Shown here: positions 22,343-32,923 of the stretch, piece after piece
Layout of the letters: each line of letters starts with the position of its first letter
Position numbering within the stretch: the stretch's first letter is position 1
Assembly (NCBI GenBank): GCA_015178975.1
Contig: WHVD01000020.1
Location: forward strand, 434,001-498,000
Origin: Hysterangium stoloniferum
Lineage: Eukaryota > Basidiomycota > Agaricomycetes > Hysterangiales > Hysterangiaceae
Reading direction: 5' to 3'
DNA: 64,000 nt
Program-made: the position numbers and the translations under genes
The notes under the pieces: model-generated
Database searches by the model: none
The model's input: only the letters and a program-made list of their open reading frames with translations
Told to the model about the DNA's origin: nothing

Positions 22343-23240
22343 CTACCACATCTCCATGGGAGGTGCCCACTCGGGGACATGTCCCCACTGGAATTCCTGG
22401 CTCGCAAATGCATCCTTGGCAGCCTTGGGAATAATATCCAGATAATTGGGCAGTAATAGCACTGCGTACGGGTCCTTTGAGTTTTCAAAGCTGAATGATG
22501 CATGGTCTGAGCCAGGCTTTGAAGACAGTTGTGACTGTAATCGAGGTTGGGCTGGTGTTTCTGTCTGTATTTGGGGTTGTGCCCCTGCACCGATTTATTC
22601 GGCCCTCTGAATGCGGATGTTGTAGGAGGATTATTCGGTGTGATGGTGGCAGGTCCAGTGCCACTGTGACCAAAAGCAGAGCCTGTACCACCCAGACCAA
22701 AAGCAGAGGCAGCCGTAGTCTTACCAGTGCCAAATGCAGACGGGACACCACTCATGCCGAAGGCAGATTGCGGGGTGCTAGTCGTGTTTCCAAAGGCACT
22801 GCCCGTACCTCCCATGCCGAATGCAGATTGTGGTGCTGCTGTAGGATTTCCAAATGCAGATTGTGGTGCAACTGCAGTGGTTCCAAATGTGCTGCTCGTG
22901 GCAGGAGGCTGCGCAAAGGACGCGGACTTTCCCGCGAAGGCGCTGAATCCACTGCCAGATGATGCTGCGGTCGGTGTGAATGCAGATGTGGATGGCTGTG
23001 CAGGCTGAGAAAAGGCAGATGGCTGTGATGTTTGTCCAAATGTAGACTGCCCGAATGCAGGTTGTCTGAAGGCAGAGGTGGGCTTCACGGGCTGGCCAAA
23101 TCCTGATTGCCCAAAGGGTGGCTGGCCGAACACGGACGGTTGCTATTAAAATATTGCACATCATTTTGCAACCGGAATCATGATTAAGGAAAATACACAC
23201 CATGAGGTGGATTAGATTGCATGTATGAGGGAAAACATCA
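22343..23240 (-). pseudogene. FG-repeat nucleoporin (Nup42/Amo1-like), 5'-truncated
   Basis: On the minus strand, about 22590-23142 codes an FG-rich domain (FGQPPFGQSGFGQPV, SAFGNPTAAPQSAFGMGG), typical of nuclear pore proteins that bind transport receptors. A GT-AG intron at 23143-23200 separates a short upstream exon (PYMQSNPPHG). The C-terminal part, in another frame after about 22.58 kb, reads FENSKDPYA, LPNYLDIIPKAAKDAFASQE then FQWGHVPEWAPP and ends with TAG at 22343-22345. This matches the conserved tail of Nup42/Amo1-like proteins. The expected N-terminal CCCH zinc finger is absent: the sequence passes directly into a Copia remnant. The frame change could be a short intron or a frameshift. 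Confidence 0.78.
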
Positions 23241-24640
23241 ATTCAAAACTGGTCGAACCAGGGGGCCAAAAAGGGAGAGCTATTGCATATGGATCTTGCA
23301 GTTCTGATGGAAATGATGGGTTTTGATAAGAAATGCTATATAATTATAATCGTTGACAATTTTTGTCATGCTGTATGGATCGAAACATTAGCAAGCGAGT
23401 TACAGGTGGTGTGAAATATACAAGAATATGTAGCTCAACTCGAAATGCCATTCAACGCGAAAGTCCAGGGAGTCATGGCCGATAATGGAACTAAACTCAT
23501 AAATTCAGAATTTAGGAGCTATTTATCATCCAAGGGAATATCATTATTTAATTACGTTTGGTGCCTTATATACCGCAACAAAATGGAGTTGCGGAACAAG
23601 GGATACGGTGTGAGAGATATGGCGAAATACACTCAGGAAATATAGTCGGATGAGCTCTTACTATATTTCCTTTATTATTTCTGTTTTCTCTCTTTTATTA
23701 TATCTATAATTAGTTCGACAACCTATGTATGTGGTACATCGACTCTTGTGGGCGCACACACGCCAGACTTATGTATTCTAGCGCCCGTAGTTTAGAACTC
23801 AGACACTTTTTACACCGCAACCACAACTTACCCAGACACCTGTTAGTGTCCTGTAAGTTGTGATTGGTGTATCATCTCGGCCGTCACAGACAGGCTTTAG
23901 CTACTCACTCAATCTGAGTTTCAAACTGTACCAGTCGAAACTCAATCATTATCTCAACCCGCGTGGACTACATCCACGCTACTCTATTATTCAACTCTCT
24001 AACTACTCTACTTGCACTCGAGCAGTCGTCCAGAATTGCACTTAACAGTTGATTCTACTTATTCGTTCTAGCTATCTACCTTACTTTAGATAGCTACTTC
24101 TCTCTACCGTATTGAACTAAGTAGTCAATACACATTCAGTCTGTATTAGACTTAGACAGTCAATACATTGTGGTATCGTACCTAAACGGTCGATATTCTT
24201 CGTATATAGAACGGTTAGAACTTCTACCACTCTTCACATATGGACAATAATGGAAGGAGTGCAATCAGGCATCAAAGCTTCTTAAGTTTTTGTGGTCTAT
24301 CATGGTGGAAACTATGGTGTACCTTAGAAATTGTAGCCTTACTCACATGAATAGCAGACATACACCATTTGAATGCATCACAGGGGGAGAAACTGGATTT
24401 GTCACATCTACGTATATTCGGAAGTCCTGTTAGTGTGGTGATTCTGAAGCAAAATCAACTGAAATGGGACTCACGGTCAAAAATAGGCTACATGGTGGGT
24501 TATGAGTTGTATTCTTCAGATTATTTGGTGTGGGTGCCCGGGCGAGGTGAATCGAGAAAGTGAGAGATGTAATATTTCACAAGGAGGTGATATTGTTATC
24601 GTCCCCAGTCCCATGCATGAATCACAACTCTGAAAAAAAA
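23235..24640 (+). mobile_element. Copia integrase remnant
   Basis: Plus-strand pieces typical of Ty1/Copia: GELLHMDLAVLMEMMGF, the integrase core (VMADNGTKLINSEFRSYLSS), then after the LTR insertion HTPFECITGGE, LSHLRIFGSPVSVV, KIGYMVGYELYSSDYLVWVP. No LTR of its own is seen. An old broken fragment, interrupted by the solo LTR at 23609-24238. Confidence 0.75.
23609..24238 (+). mobile_element. Solo Gypsy LTR, long form of the element 1 family
   Basis: Starts TGTGAGAGATATGG and ends ...CACTCTTCACA, about 630 bp. The flanks TACGG (23604-23608) and TATGG (24239-24243) look like a 5-bp duplication with one change, and Copia integrase coding continues on both sides. Confidence 0.85.
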
Positions 24641-26950
24641 GACATCAAAGTACACTTACACTCAGGAGTCTGGTTCGATAACTGACAATGGTACACTGCC
24701 AAGAATGGAAGACACAACATGGTTGCCATATTTGTTGCTGTCACTTACATAATCAAGTGTGGTTCTAAGGGTGTGCAATGAATATTTGGTGATTGGTTGT
24801 TTGTGAGCTGAAAAAATCAATCACTTTGATATTTGAACACAAAATAATTTCAGTTTGATATTTATATAATGTAGGTTATAGTCGACAGGGTAATTAGAGC
24901 ATATACCACCTGCCCTCCATGAAAGTATTGGCCAAGCTGCCATCTGCTAGCCTTAATTAAGAGGAAATTTGTAGAAAAGAATAAAAATATCACACACTAA
25001 ATATTATCAAGTTATTTAAGCTAGTAATAATTTATTAAGCTAGATTTAAGGCATAAGTGATTACTAAGTTCGCAAAAAGGCCCAACTAAGCTAGCCGAGC
25101 TTAGTTTTAAGCCAAATTTTAAGCAAATTTAAGGGCTCAAACTACCCAACTAGACCATATAGTTGTGTAGAAATCTTTGTAGAATATTTCAATACATCTT
25201 AAAAGAATATACACCACGATTCACAATATTTTTAAGGCCCAGGAGAGGTTCGAAATGTGAAAGTTCTCATTGCCATTATTAGTTTACATAAGTGTGTCAC
25301 TAAAACTATAGGCTTTTTATTTAAAAAAAAAAAAAAAAAGAATATTCACTCTTAGCATTGCTCATGAGTTTGCATAATAAGACGGAACATTTAGCCATTC
25401 ATGAATTACTGACTGACATCCTAGGAGTGGTCCAGATGCAAAGTGTTCTATTTATTGTATTTTGAACTTTTCTTTTTTTAAGAAAAGAAAAAAAAAAAGA
25501 ATTCTTCAACATTTTATTTCGTGGATTCCATCTGGAGCACTACTTGACTACTTGCCACCAACTGCCTTTGGGTTTAAGCTGCCAGCCTACATTACTGTAA
25601 ATGAAATTCAAACACCCTAGTGGCTACTATATTATTTCGTGCAATCCCATTCCTGGAAGGTCTCCTTGAGTTGTTCCATAATAACACCCAGTCTCTCGCC
25701 CCCAAGGGAGTCAAGGTCGCAATATTTAAATTTCTGGCCATTAGCCATAACCCTCTTTTCTACCCCCCTTGAGGAATAAATCGACATATGCGTAATGGCT
25801 TTTCAGCCTGAGCTGGACATATATCCCCGTTCACGGCAGCTGCTGAGATGTAATCCCGCACTATCCTGAATTTAAGCGAGGCACGAAATTTAAGACCAAA
25901 ACGCTTAAAATATCCCAACCAAGGGGACTTAATTAATTAATTATAATTTTTAACTAATTATTTATATTTTATTTACTTAGTTATTGCTTTTTGGCACCTT
26001 GCTGCAGCCTTGTCTGTGCATTTTTGGAGTCACGTGACTTATTAGATAAGCCTCCAGTGTCGGGATGTCACACATGTCACGGATGTGACTACCCAAGTCA
26101 TTAATTGATTCCGCTGACTCATCGTTTGCTTCCATCCCAGGACCGCGGCCTTGAACCTTCATGTTCAAGCAAGAGGTTAGAACCCTTGTCTCAGAGAGGG
26201 GAATCATGTGATAAATAAAGGGTAAATAATCAGTAGAATATGAGGTCATTATGATCTAACTAGTGACCTCATAAACTAAATAATTAGCTAATCATTTAGT
26301 TATCAAAATGTATATAAGGAGGGCCAAGTTTCCAATAAAATCATCTTATCTCACACACATTTTACTGCACAGCTCAGAAGCTTATCTAATAATCCTAAGG
26401 ATAATAATAGCCTTAGTCTGATACACTAACTGCAAGCACCTACACTTGAATCTTTGTCAGCAACTCTTGAACTTAGCTAATCATCTAAGTTCCTCCAGCC
26501 TCACAGCTACCCTTTAGGCTTATTAATTACATAATAAACCTAATAAGTATTCTTACTGAAATCCCTGCCAATACTAGATTACTCAAGGCCCACCCCTAAG
26601 TTTATTGAATTAATCAAGTACAAGCACTCAGATAATCCAATACAAATTATTTTCTCTATTGATAAATTATTTAACACCTTGTTAAAAAACTATTAATAGC
26701 TAAAAATAAGCCTACAAGAATCCGAAGCTTTATATCAAGTCTCTGCTAAGTTACTGCACATATATTCAGCTTCTAGCCCCTATTCTCAAGGAATAGTTCT
26801 TTTATTGCTAAAAGAGTCATACACAGTTCTATTGAACCTTTCAATAATCAAAATAAGCATTGATTTGAGTTGTTTAAGCTTAATAGCGCAGCTCATTAAT
26901 CTATCAGTATTTAAATTACTGGACCTTTGCTTGTTTTATTGTTGAAGCTC
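24641..26950. other. AT-rich non-coding region with LTR-like promoter features
   Basis: About 2.3 kb without a recognisable gene. It contains homopolymer runs (A-run at about 25322-25338, T- and A-runs at about 25472-25498) and TTAATTAATTAATTA at 25929. A TATA-like sequence (TGTATATAAGGAGG, about 26310) is followed by a C/A-rich leader, as in LTR promoters. A solo LTR is possible but I could not fix its ends. Confidence 0.4.
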
Positions 26951-26969
26951 TGTGACCCTATAGCATATA

Positions 26970-29047
26970 TTGAGCTATCTAAGAGAATCTCCTGAATACA
27001 TTACAGGGTCACCTTCTATGATTGGGACAACATATGAAGGATCAAGCTACAAAGCATTGCATTGCGACGTGGGGACAGAGTCACACTACCTCCCAGATCT
27101 CCTTCCCAACGTGGGCCTCAGGAATGAACCTTCCGGATGGGACCCATCGACTTTTCATCCAATTTGGAGGATGACCGATTGCGCTACCCCACCTATGACA
27201 GCAGGTACCTCGGCACTGATTGCCATGAAGGGTTTTTACTTCCAGACAACATTCACTTCTTCACAAGTGACCCTAATCAATGGCAAAAACTGCCAACTTC
27301 CATCAGAGTTTGGAGGGGGTATCGTCCAGCTGATCCTGCGATGCCGCCCAGCTCCACTCATCTCCCTCCACCTCCATCCATTTCTTCTGTGCCTGCACTA
27401 CAACGCTTTACACCCTTTTCAGAGCTGCCGGGAGGTCGTGAACCATCCACTGATCCACCTTCTCGTCCCCCCATACTGCTGCCCCTCCTCCCAGCAGAAT
27501 CGTCCCTCCTACCACCACCCTCACCTGCACTCAAGCCCTCTCCAGCACTGTGGCCAACCCCACCTCTCTGCACGTTCCCTGATCCCCTTGTCGTCACCCA
27601 CTCTACCCCAGCACCATTTTTCCCTGCGGTGTCAGACACTTCCCTGGTTCCCCTGCTGGTGCGGAGCCCACCTCCCATCTCTCCCTGCTCACCTTGCATT
27701 TCTCTGGGGAGCCCCATTCATCAACCCAATACTACATTGATGGATGTTGATCACCCTGTCCAGGTCATCCTCACGGTGCAGTCATGGAGGAAGTCCTCGA
27801 GGCGCCTCCCTCAGCCATAGATGTCTTTGAGGAACCCCCCCCTGCCATGGAAGTCTTCGAGGAGCCTCCCCCCTTAAGCGAGAAAGTGAAGGGGAAGCGG
27901 AAAGCTGACATTCAGGTGGATGAGCCCCTTGACCCTTTCCCAGCCGACCCCATTTGCCACCCCCCACCACAGCTGCCCTCTCCCCCTCACTCTCGGGACA
28001 CGGCCCACTCCGCTCGTTTCTTACCTGTCTCTCCCTGCTCACCTTGCATTTCTCTGGGGAGCCCCATTCATCAACCCAATGCTACATTGATGGATGTCGA
28101 CCACTCTGTCCAGGACATCCTCACGGCTCCTTTCTCAGTCATGGAGGAAGTCCTCGAGGCACCCCCCCCCAGCCATGGATGTCTTTGAGGAACCCCCCCC
28201 CCCCCCCACCATGGAGGTCTTCAAGGAACCTCCCCCAGCCATGGAAGTCTTCGAGCAGCCTCCCCCCTTAAGTGAGAAAGCAAAAGGGAAGTGGAAGGCT
28301 GACGTTCAGGTGGATGGGCCCCTTGACCCTTTCACAGCCGACTTGGCTCATTTCTTACAGACCGGTTGGATGTGCGTGTCCATCAACTACCCCTCCGACA
28401 TTTTCATGGTGGGACACACGTTAATGCGCCTGGGGCCAAGCTTGCAGCATCCCCTTCTAAAAGGACATGTCCAAGGGTATAGTGGATCTCTCACATTGTC
28501 AGATCGCATGGGAACCTTTTACTTGTGTGTCAATGATCCTAAGGAACAGCTGCGATTAGCAGAGGATATCGAGCAGGTTGAGCTCTCCATGTTTTGGTCC
28601 CTGCTTGTTGACTCCTCTTGTATCATTCCTGAACACACGCCGATCCACTTGGCTGTCGACCTAGTTGACCTGTTGGAGCATCTGTTGTTGGAATCCGACA
28701 CCCCAGGAGGACTTCCCTCTGGTGGAGATGCGAGCTGCGCACCTCTTCTCACTCCTGCCCCACCATCAGTACACCCCCGGCCTCCTCTCATCGCTCACCT
28801 CACTGACACCTCTGCTGACTGTGTTCGTGCCATCATTCGCACACGCCAGAAGGTCTATGGCCATTGGGTCTCTTCAATCCAGAAACTGGATGGGTTGACA
28901 TTCACCAGCGATGTTTCGAAACGGGAAGACATTGCCCTCTCCTTTTGTGCCAAGCATCTCGCCTGGGGAAACACTATCCTACACCTCAGAGGTTCCTCAC
29001 AGGATGCATGGGGAGGAGTTCCAAGTGTCCTTCACCACCTTCTTTGA
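26970..29047 (+). pseudogene. Proline-rich accessory reading frame ahead of the element 1 3' LTR
   Basis: Frames at 26970-27820 and 27784-29047 code a long proline-rich region with repeated MEVFEEPPP motifs and KGKRKADIQVDEPLDPF, then a less biased C-terminal part (HFLQTGWMCVSINYPSDIFM, RAIIRTRQKVYGHWVSSIQK). A 350-bp segment starting at about 27679 is repeated from about 28029, duplicating the EEPPP and KADVQVD motifs. The block ends just before CCTGGGGGGCAC, a polypurine-tract-like sequence, and the 3' LTR. I know no family for it. Its place suggests an extra frame of the retroelement; treated here as a fossil part. Confidence 0.5.
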
Positions 29048-29072
29048 CATAGCTCTTCGACCTGGGGGGCAC

Positions 29073-29454
29073 TGTGAGAGGTATGGCGAAATATGCTCAG
29101 GAAATATAGTCTGGATAAGCCCATACTATATTCCCATTATTATTTCTTCTTTCTCTCTATTCTATTATACACTTATATTAGTTTGACAACCGTGTATGCG
29201 GTACATCGACTCTCTTGCTACTCTTTTCTACACTTGAGCAGGCATTCGGAATCGCACTTAACAGTTGATTCCCTTTATTCATTTTAGCTCTCTACTTTAC
29301 TTTAGATAGCTACTTCACTCAGTTGTATTGAACTCGGTAGTCAATACCTGTTTGGTCTGTATTAGACTTAGACAGTCAATACATCTACATGTTGTACCTA
29401 AACGGTCAATATTCTTTGTATATAGAACGGTTAGAACTTCCACCACTCTTCACA
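29073..29454 (+). repeat. 3' LTR of element 1 (short form)
   Basis: Pairs with 2780-3162 and shares the same internal deletion relative to the 630-bp form. It is followed by the GTGAG duplication at 29455-29459, and downstream sequence matches TIR copy B from about 43147. Confidence 0.88.
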
Positions 29455-29603
29455 GTGAGAGTAGTGAGAGAAAAATATTTGCAAGAGATATTGTCATCTC
29501 TATAGTGCTCTGAGAGCATTTGAAACTGGGTGATGTTCTCTGAATACTCTGGTGCTGCTGGAGGCTCCTGGAGGCTCCAGAGCACATGCTCATTTTACTG
29601 ATG

Positions 29604-29961
29604 AACATGATTGTTTTGCAGCACTGATTTGTCATGCAATGGAAGGATGGTGGTGAGGTGTGGTATCATATTCTACATTCCTATTACCATGTGGCATTGT
29701 GACACAGCTTGTGGTAGACAGTGAGATTAAAATGAAGGGTATGTCTGCCCCCGCCCACCGTCTTGTGTCTAAATCCATTATTGACATTGATTCGCTTTCC
29801 TCCCCTTCACCCTGAACCTAGGTGTCTGCATGCCCTACTTTGGCCGCCATGTCAACAGGTCCAAGTATGTGGGTTCAAGCAAGGAGGCGAGGAACATGTG
29901 TGAGTTGCTGAGGGTGAAGCTGGAGGAGGAAGGCATGGGATGTGTCGAGGGGAAGCTTTGA
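29604..29961 (+). pseudogene. LYS9: LYS9 C-terminal part, unit 1, 3' piece
   Basis: Continuation of the LYS9 pseudogene cut at 1410. After the TIR end it reads the start of the DMIVLQH region (CATGATTGTTTTGCAGCAC), then a remnant equivalent to LPCGIATQLVLDGEIK at about 29690-29735. A spacer like the last intron follows, then the final exon (TPYFGRHVNRSKYVGSSKEA, RNMCELLRVKLEEEG) ending VEGKL and TGA at about 29959-29961. The exon coding the STLITYGNPLPGGYTAMAL region of other copies is missing. Together with 340-1409 it forms one split, degraded gene copy. Confidence 0.85.
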
Positions 29962-31005
29962 ACTTTGGAGTTGGGACTAGAGTCTTTTTTGAAAGAGGGA
30001 GGGAATGGTACACTGGCCCTGCTGGATGCGGCAGTGTGGAGAAGAGATTGAGGGTGATAGGTTTTCTTGATGATGGTGGCTGTGAGTGAGGTGTTTGGGT
30101 CCACTACAGTCCATGTCAGTCACATATATGCAATGTCACAAATACATTATATATGCTGCTCATCTGAGTTAGAAAGGTTTTCTTCAGCCTTTGTTCACTT
30201 TATATGAGACTGAGGTCAGTAGATATCCTAGAAATATTGTTCCATAACTAATACTAATTTCTTATCAGTTTATTGTTATATAGCAATTATAGAATACAGT
30301 CTTCGTTCACTCGATACAAAACTGAGTTTATTTGTTATAGCTTTGTACTTTCAATATGGCGTGGAACCTACTCACATTCAGGGATAGCTTTCAGCTGGAG
30401 ACCCCACATCTGCAGTGACTAGATTATATTGGAAAGGCAAAGATTGCCCCAACTATCTACATCAATCTGTTTACTGTGCCTGCAACATGCACGGCACGAG
30501 GCACTAAGATAACTTCCAAATTTACTGACACGATATAACCAGAATGGAAGCTGTGGTGAGTTAGGGTGCACTGAAGAGGGTAGAGGAATTTCTGCCTGAG
30601 TACTTCAATACTGATGTGCCATTAGTTATTATCATGAAGACTATGCAGGATCCAACGAAAATCAAAGAGACCTACTCGTAAGGCTTCTGTAATGCTTAGG
30701 CTTTCATGTCCCAGGGACAAGGGGACTCTGGATCTGAGAGCCCGGGGTCACAAGCATCACAAAGCTTTTACTTTGGACTAGAGCTAACACAAATAAACCT
30801 TGCTGCGCAAGAGGAACTATGTGTGCTGTCACCAGAAGTCAGCAGCATCCCCACACTTGATTAAGTCCTCTGGAAACTCAATGTATATCATTCTTTAGTC
30901 TAGCCTGTTTCTCCCCATACCCTAACCTCACAGAAATCTAATTAAACCTTTTATTTATACTCACTCACAGCCACCATCATCAATAAAATCCATCACCCTC
31001 AATCT
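29962..31005. repeat. LYS9 3' flank plus inverted copy of the X/LYS9-flank segment
   Basis: The direct LYS9 3' flank (GATTGAGGGTGATAGG ... GATGATGGTGGCTGTGAGTG, about 30044-30090) is followed after some 250 bp of unassigned sequence by the same flank in reverse complement at about 30690-31005. That copy includes ATCCTGGAGTTCGG-type sequence found directly at 36120-36425. The two flank copies form an inverted repeat around about 0.9 kb. Confidence 0.65.
30345..30690 (+). pseudogene. Gene-like block X, inverted copy
   Basis: On the plus strand reads MAWNLLTFRDSFQLETPHLQ, IGKAKIAPTIYINLF, VPATCTARGTKI, then YGALKRVEEFLPEYFNTDVP. It is the same block found on the minus strand at 36425-37055 and 45650-46258. 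Conservation in three places at protein level suggests a former exon set, but I do not recognise the protein. All three copies carry in-frame stops. Confidence 0.45.
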
Positions 31006-31222
31006 TGTTAGAGTATGATACTACAGCTCTAACATAGTCTATTATGATCTCCATATTTTTCTGATATTTGTAGTGTTTTTCCCAGCACTGTAGGTGCAAT
31101 ATTGAGTGAGTTACCTTAGGTCGGTAACTACTGTATAGGTGCTTAGATAAGCACCTAGTAGTTTAGTCCACTGTGGGTGTGGGAAATCCTTAGTGTTTAC
31201 TTTCCAATCACACTCACAGGTA

Positions 31223-32826
31223 CAATGAGGGACAAAACCCTTCCAATGATTTTTAGTTGTGCAAAGATTCTTGAATAACTCAAGAACCACTGTAGCTACA
31301 GACCTAAGATTTGGGAAGTGGTTAGGTCTATATGTTGTCTATTTACCCTTAAAGTATCATTACATAAGCATCAGTATTCCCCACACTATAAATAAAATAC
31401 TAATTAAACTGCATTGGAAGGGTTTTGTCCCTGTCACATGATTAACATATAACCATATTGTTTATATGCAAATAAGTGCAAATAAAAATAATCTGACCTG
31501 TCAAAATTATATATATATACATCTGTTTACTTTCCAATCCAAAAACATCCCCATAGCTCAACATTCTACACCATGAAGGCTCTTACTCCTCCTCAGCTTA
31601 GCCATATTCTCACTTTTCTCAATAAGGGCAAGTCTGCTCCTCAGATCCCTGAAATCACTGGCCAGGATCTGTCCACTATATCCAGAATTCATTCTACCCA
31701 TTGCTCATCACTTGCCAACTCATCTGGTGGCTGTTTATGCAAGCTTTCCTCCTCAGATATTCATTATTCTATTCAACAAATCATTTCTCAAAAGGCTGAA
31801 AATGCCACTGAGGTCACCAAACCATTCAAGATATGACTGGAGAGTCTATTTCAGTTAGAACTGTTCATTGGGCATTTAAGAAGGCTGAAATGAGGGCTAT
31901 GGTGAAGAGAAAAAGGCCTTTACTCAATAAGAGGTATAGGAAGGCAAGGATGGACTTTACTCTGGCACACAAGGACTGGACTGTGGATGATTGGAAGAGG
32001 GTTGTTTGGTCAGATGAGACAAAAATCAATTGTTTGGGGTCATATGGGAGGAATTAGATGTGGAAAAGGGCAGGAGAGGGGCTCAGTGGTAGGCTGGTCA
32101 AGGGCACGGTCAGGTTTGGGGGAGGAAATCTGATGTTGTGGAGCTGTATGTTGTGGGAAGGCCCAGGATATTCCACCAAGATTAATGGGAGAATGGATGC
32201 TGACCTTTATGGTAGCATTTTGGAAGATGAACTTCAAGCAACTGTGGAGTATTATAGCAAGACCACAGAATATGTGGTCTTTCAGCAGGACAATGATACC
32301 AAACACAAGAGCACAAAGGCCATTAATTGGTTCAAAGACAATGTATTTATGGTCATGGTATAGCCACCTCAGTCTGCTGACTTTAATCCAATTGAACACC
32401 TCTGGTATTACCTCAAAAGGAGGTTGGGAGAGTATGAAGTGGCATCCAAGAGTATTCATGAGTTGTGGGAGAGGGTTCAGACAGAGTGGGAGAATATCCC
32501 TGCCTCTACTTGTCAGAACTTGATAGAGAGTATTCCTAAAAGGATTGAGGCTGTTTTGAAGGCCAAGAGAGGCTATACCAAGGACTAGATTGTTTGATTT
32601 ATGTTCTTTTTATACCAGGGACAAAACCCTTCCAATGTGATTTTATTAGTGTTTTGTTTATAGTGTGGGAAATACTAATGCTTATGTCATAATATTTTAA
32701 GGGCATATAGATAACATATAGACCTAACCAACCCCCAAATTTCAGGTCTGTATCTACAGTAGTTCTTGAGTTATTCAAGGATCTTTGCAGGACTAAAAAT
32801 CATTGGAAGGGTTTTGTCCCTCACTG
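31223..32826 (+). mobile_element. Tc1/mariner-type DNA transposon
   Basis: Inserted in the Copia LTR. TA duplications lie at 31221-31222 and 32827-32828. The ends (CAATGAGGGACAAAACCC left, inverted at the right as GGGTTTTGTCCCTCACTG) open terminal inverted repeats of about 210 bp. Each repeat also has an inner inverted copy of the GGGACAAAACCCTTCCAAT motif at its other edge (31411-31432 and 32615-32637). The 1604-bp size and TA target fit Tc1/mariner. Confidence 0.93.
31573..32588 (+). pseudogene. Tc1/mariner transposase, broken
   Basis: DDE transposase that would cut and paste the element. An N-terminal helix-turn-helix region (LTPPQLSHILTFLNKGKSA, QIPEITGQDLSTISRI) is followed by RTVHWAFKKAEMRAM. 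Catalytic surroundings are recognisable: WKRVVWSDETKIN, VVFQQDNDTKHKS and PPQSADFNPIEHLWYYLKRR. The frame changes near 31833, a TAG replaces a codon after SYGRN at about 32055, and a second TAG precedes PPQS at about 32360. The protein ends KAKRGYTKD with TAG at about 32586. About 330 residues, normal for the family. Inactive as read. Confidence 0.93.
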
Positions 32827-32923
32827 TATGTCTTTACAGTTGAATATACTTAATGTTTACTTTCCAATCACACTCACAGGGGTGTTCTGCAAAGTGTTAT
32901 TCAACTGTTTCAACAGGTTATGG

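Larger units (their letters stand above)
2780..29454 (+). mobile_element. Ty3/Gypsy chromovirus fossil with nested insertions (element 1)
   Basis: It is bounded by two directly repeated LTRs (2780-3162 and 29073-29454) and by identical 5-bp target duplications GTGAG at 2775-2779 and 29455-29459. The uninterrupted target is present at about 43130-43150 in TIR copy B. On the plus strand in order: primer-site-like sequence, gag, protease, RT/RNase H, integrase, chromodomain, then further reading frames. The two LTRs differ at roughly 3 percent of sites by eye, so it is an old but not ancient insertion. The element is broken in many places and several later insertions lie inside it. The 26.7-kb span includes host-derived pieces whose route of entry is unknown. 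Confidence 0.8.
1410..29603. mobile_element. TIR DNA element copy A (CATCAGTAAA ends), split by nested insertions
   Basis: The left end CATCAGTAAAGTGG at 1410 and the right end ...TTTTACTGATG at 29603 are inverted repeats. The same element with the same ends lies at 41220-43286, and LYS9 sequence resumes directly on both sides. The flanks suggest a 2-bp target duplication (GA/AA here, CG/CG in copy B). Removing the solo LTR and the chromovirus leaves about 1.2 kb. I see no transposase, so this is a non-autonomous element of unassigned superfamily. A roughly 870-bp block present in copy B is absent here. Confidence 0.7.

Noticed and set aside
22495-22962. Plus-strand cysteine/arginine-rich frames
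   Set aside because: Shadows of the antisense FG-repeat coding sequence.
27358-27717. Antisense glycine-rich protein
   Set aside because: A mirror of the proline-rich plus-strand frame, with no domain.
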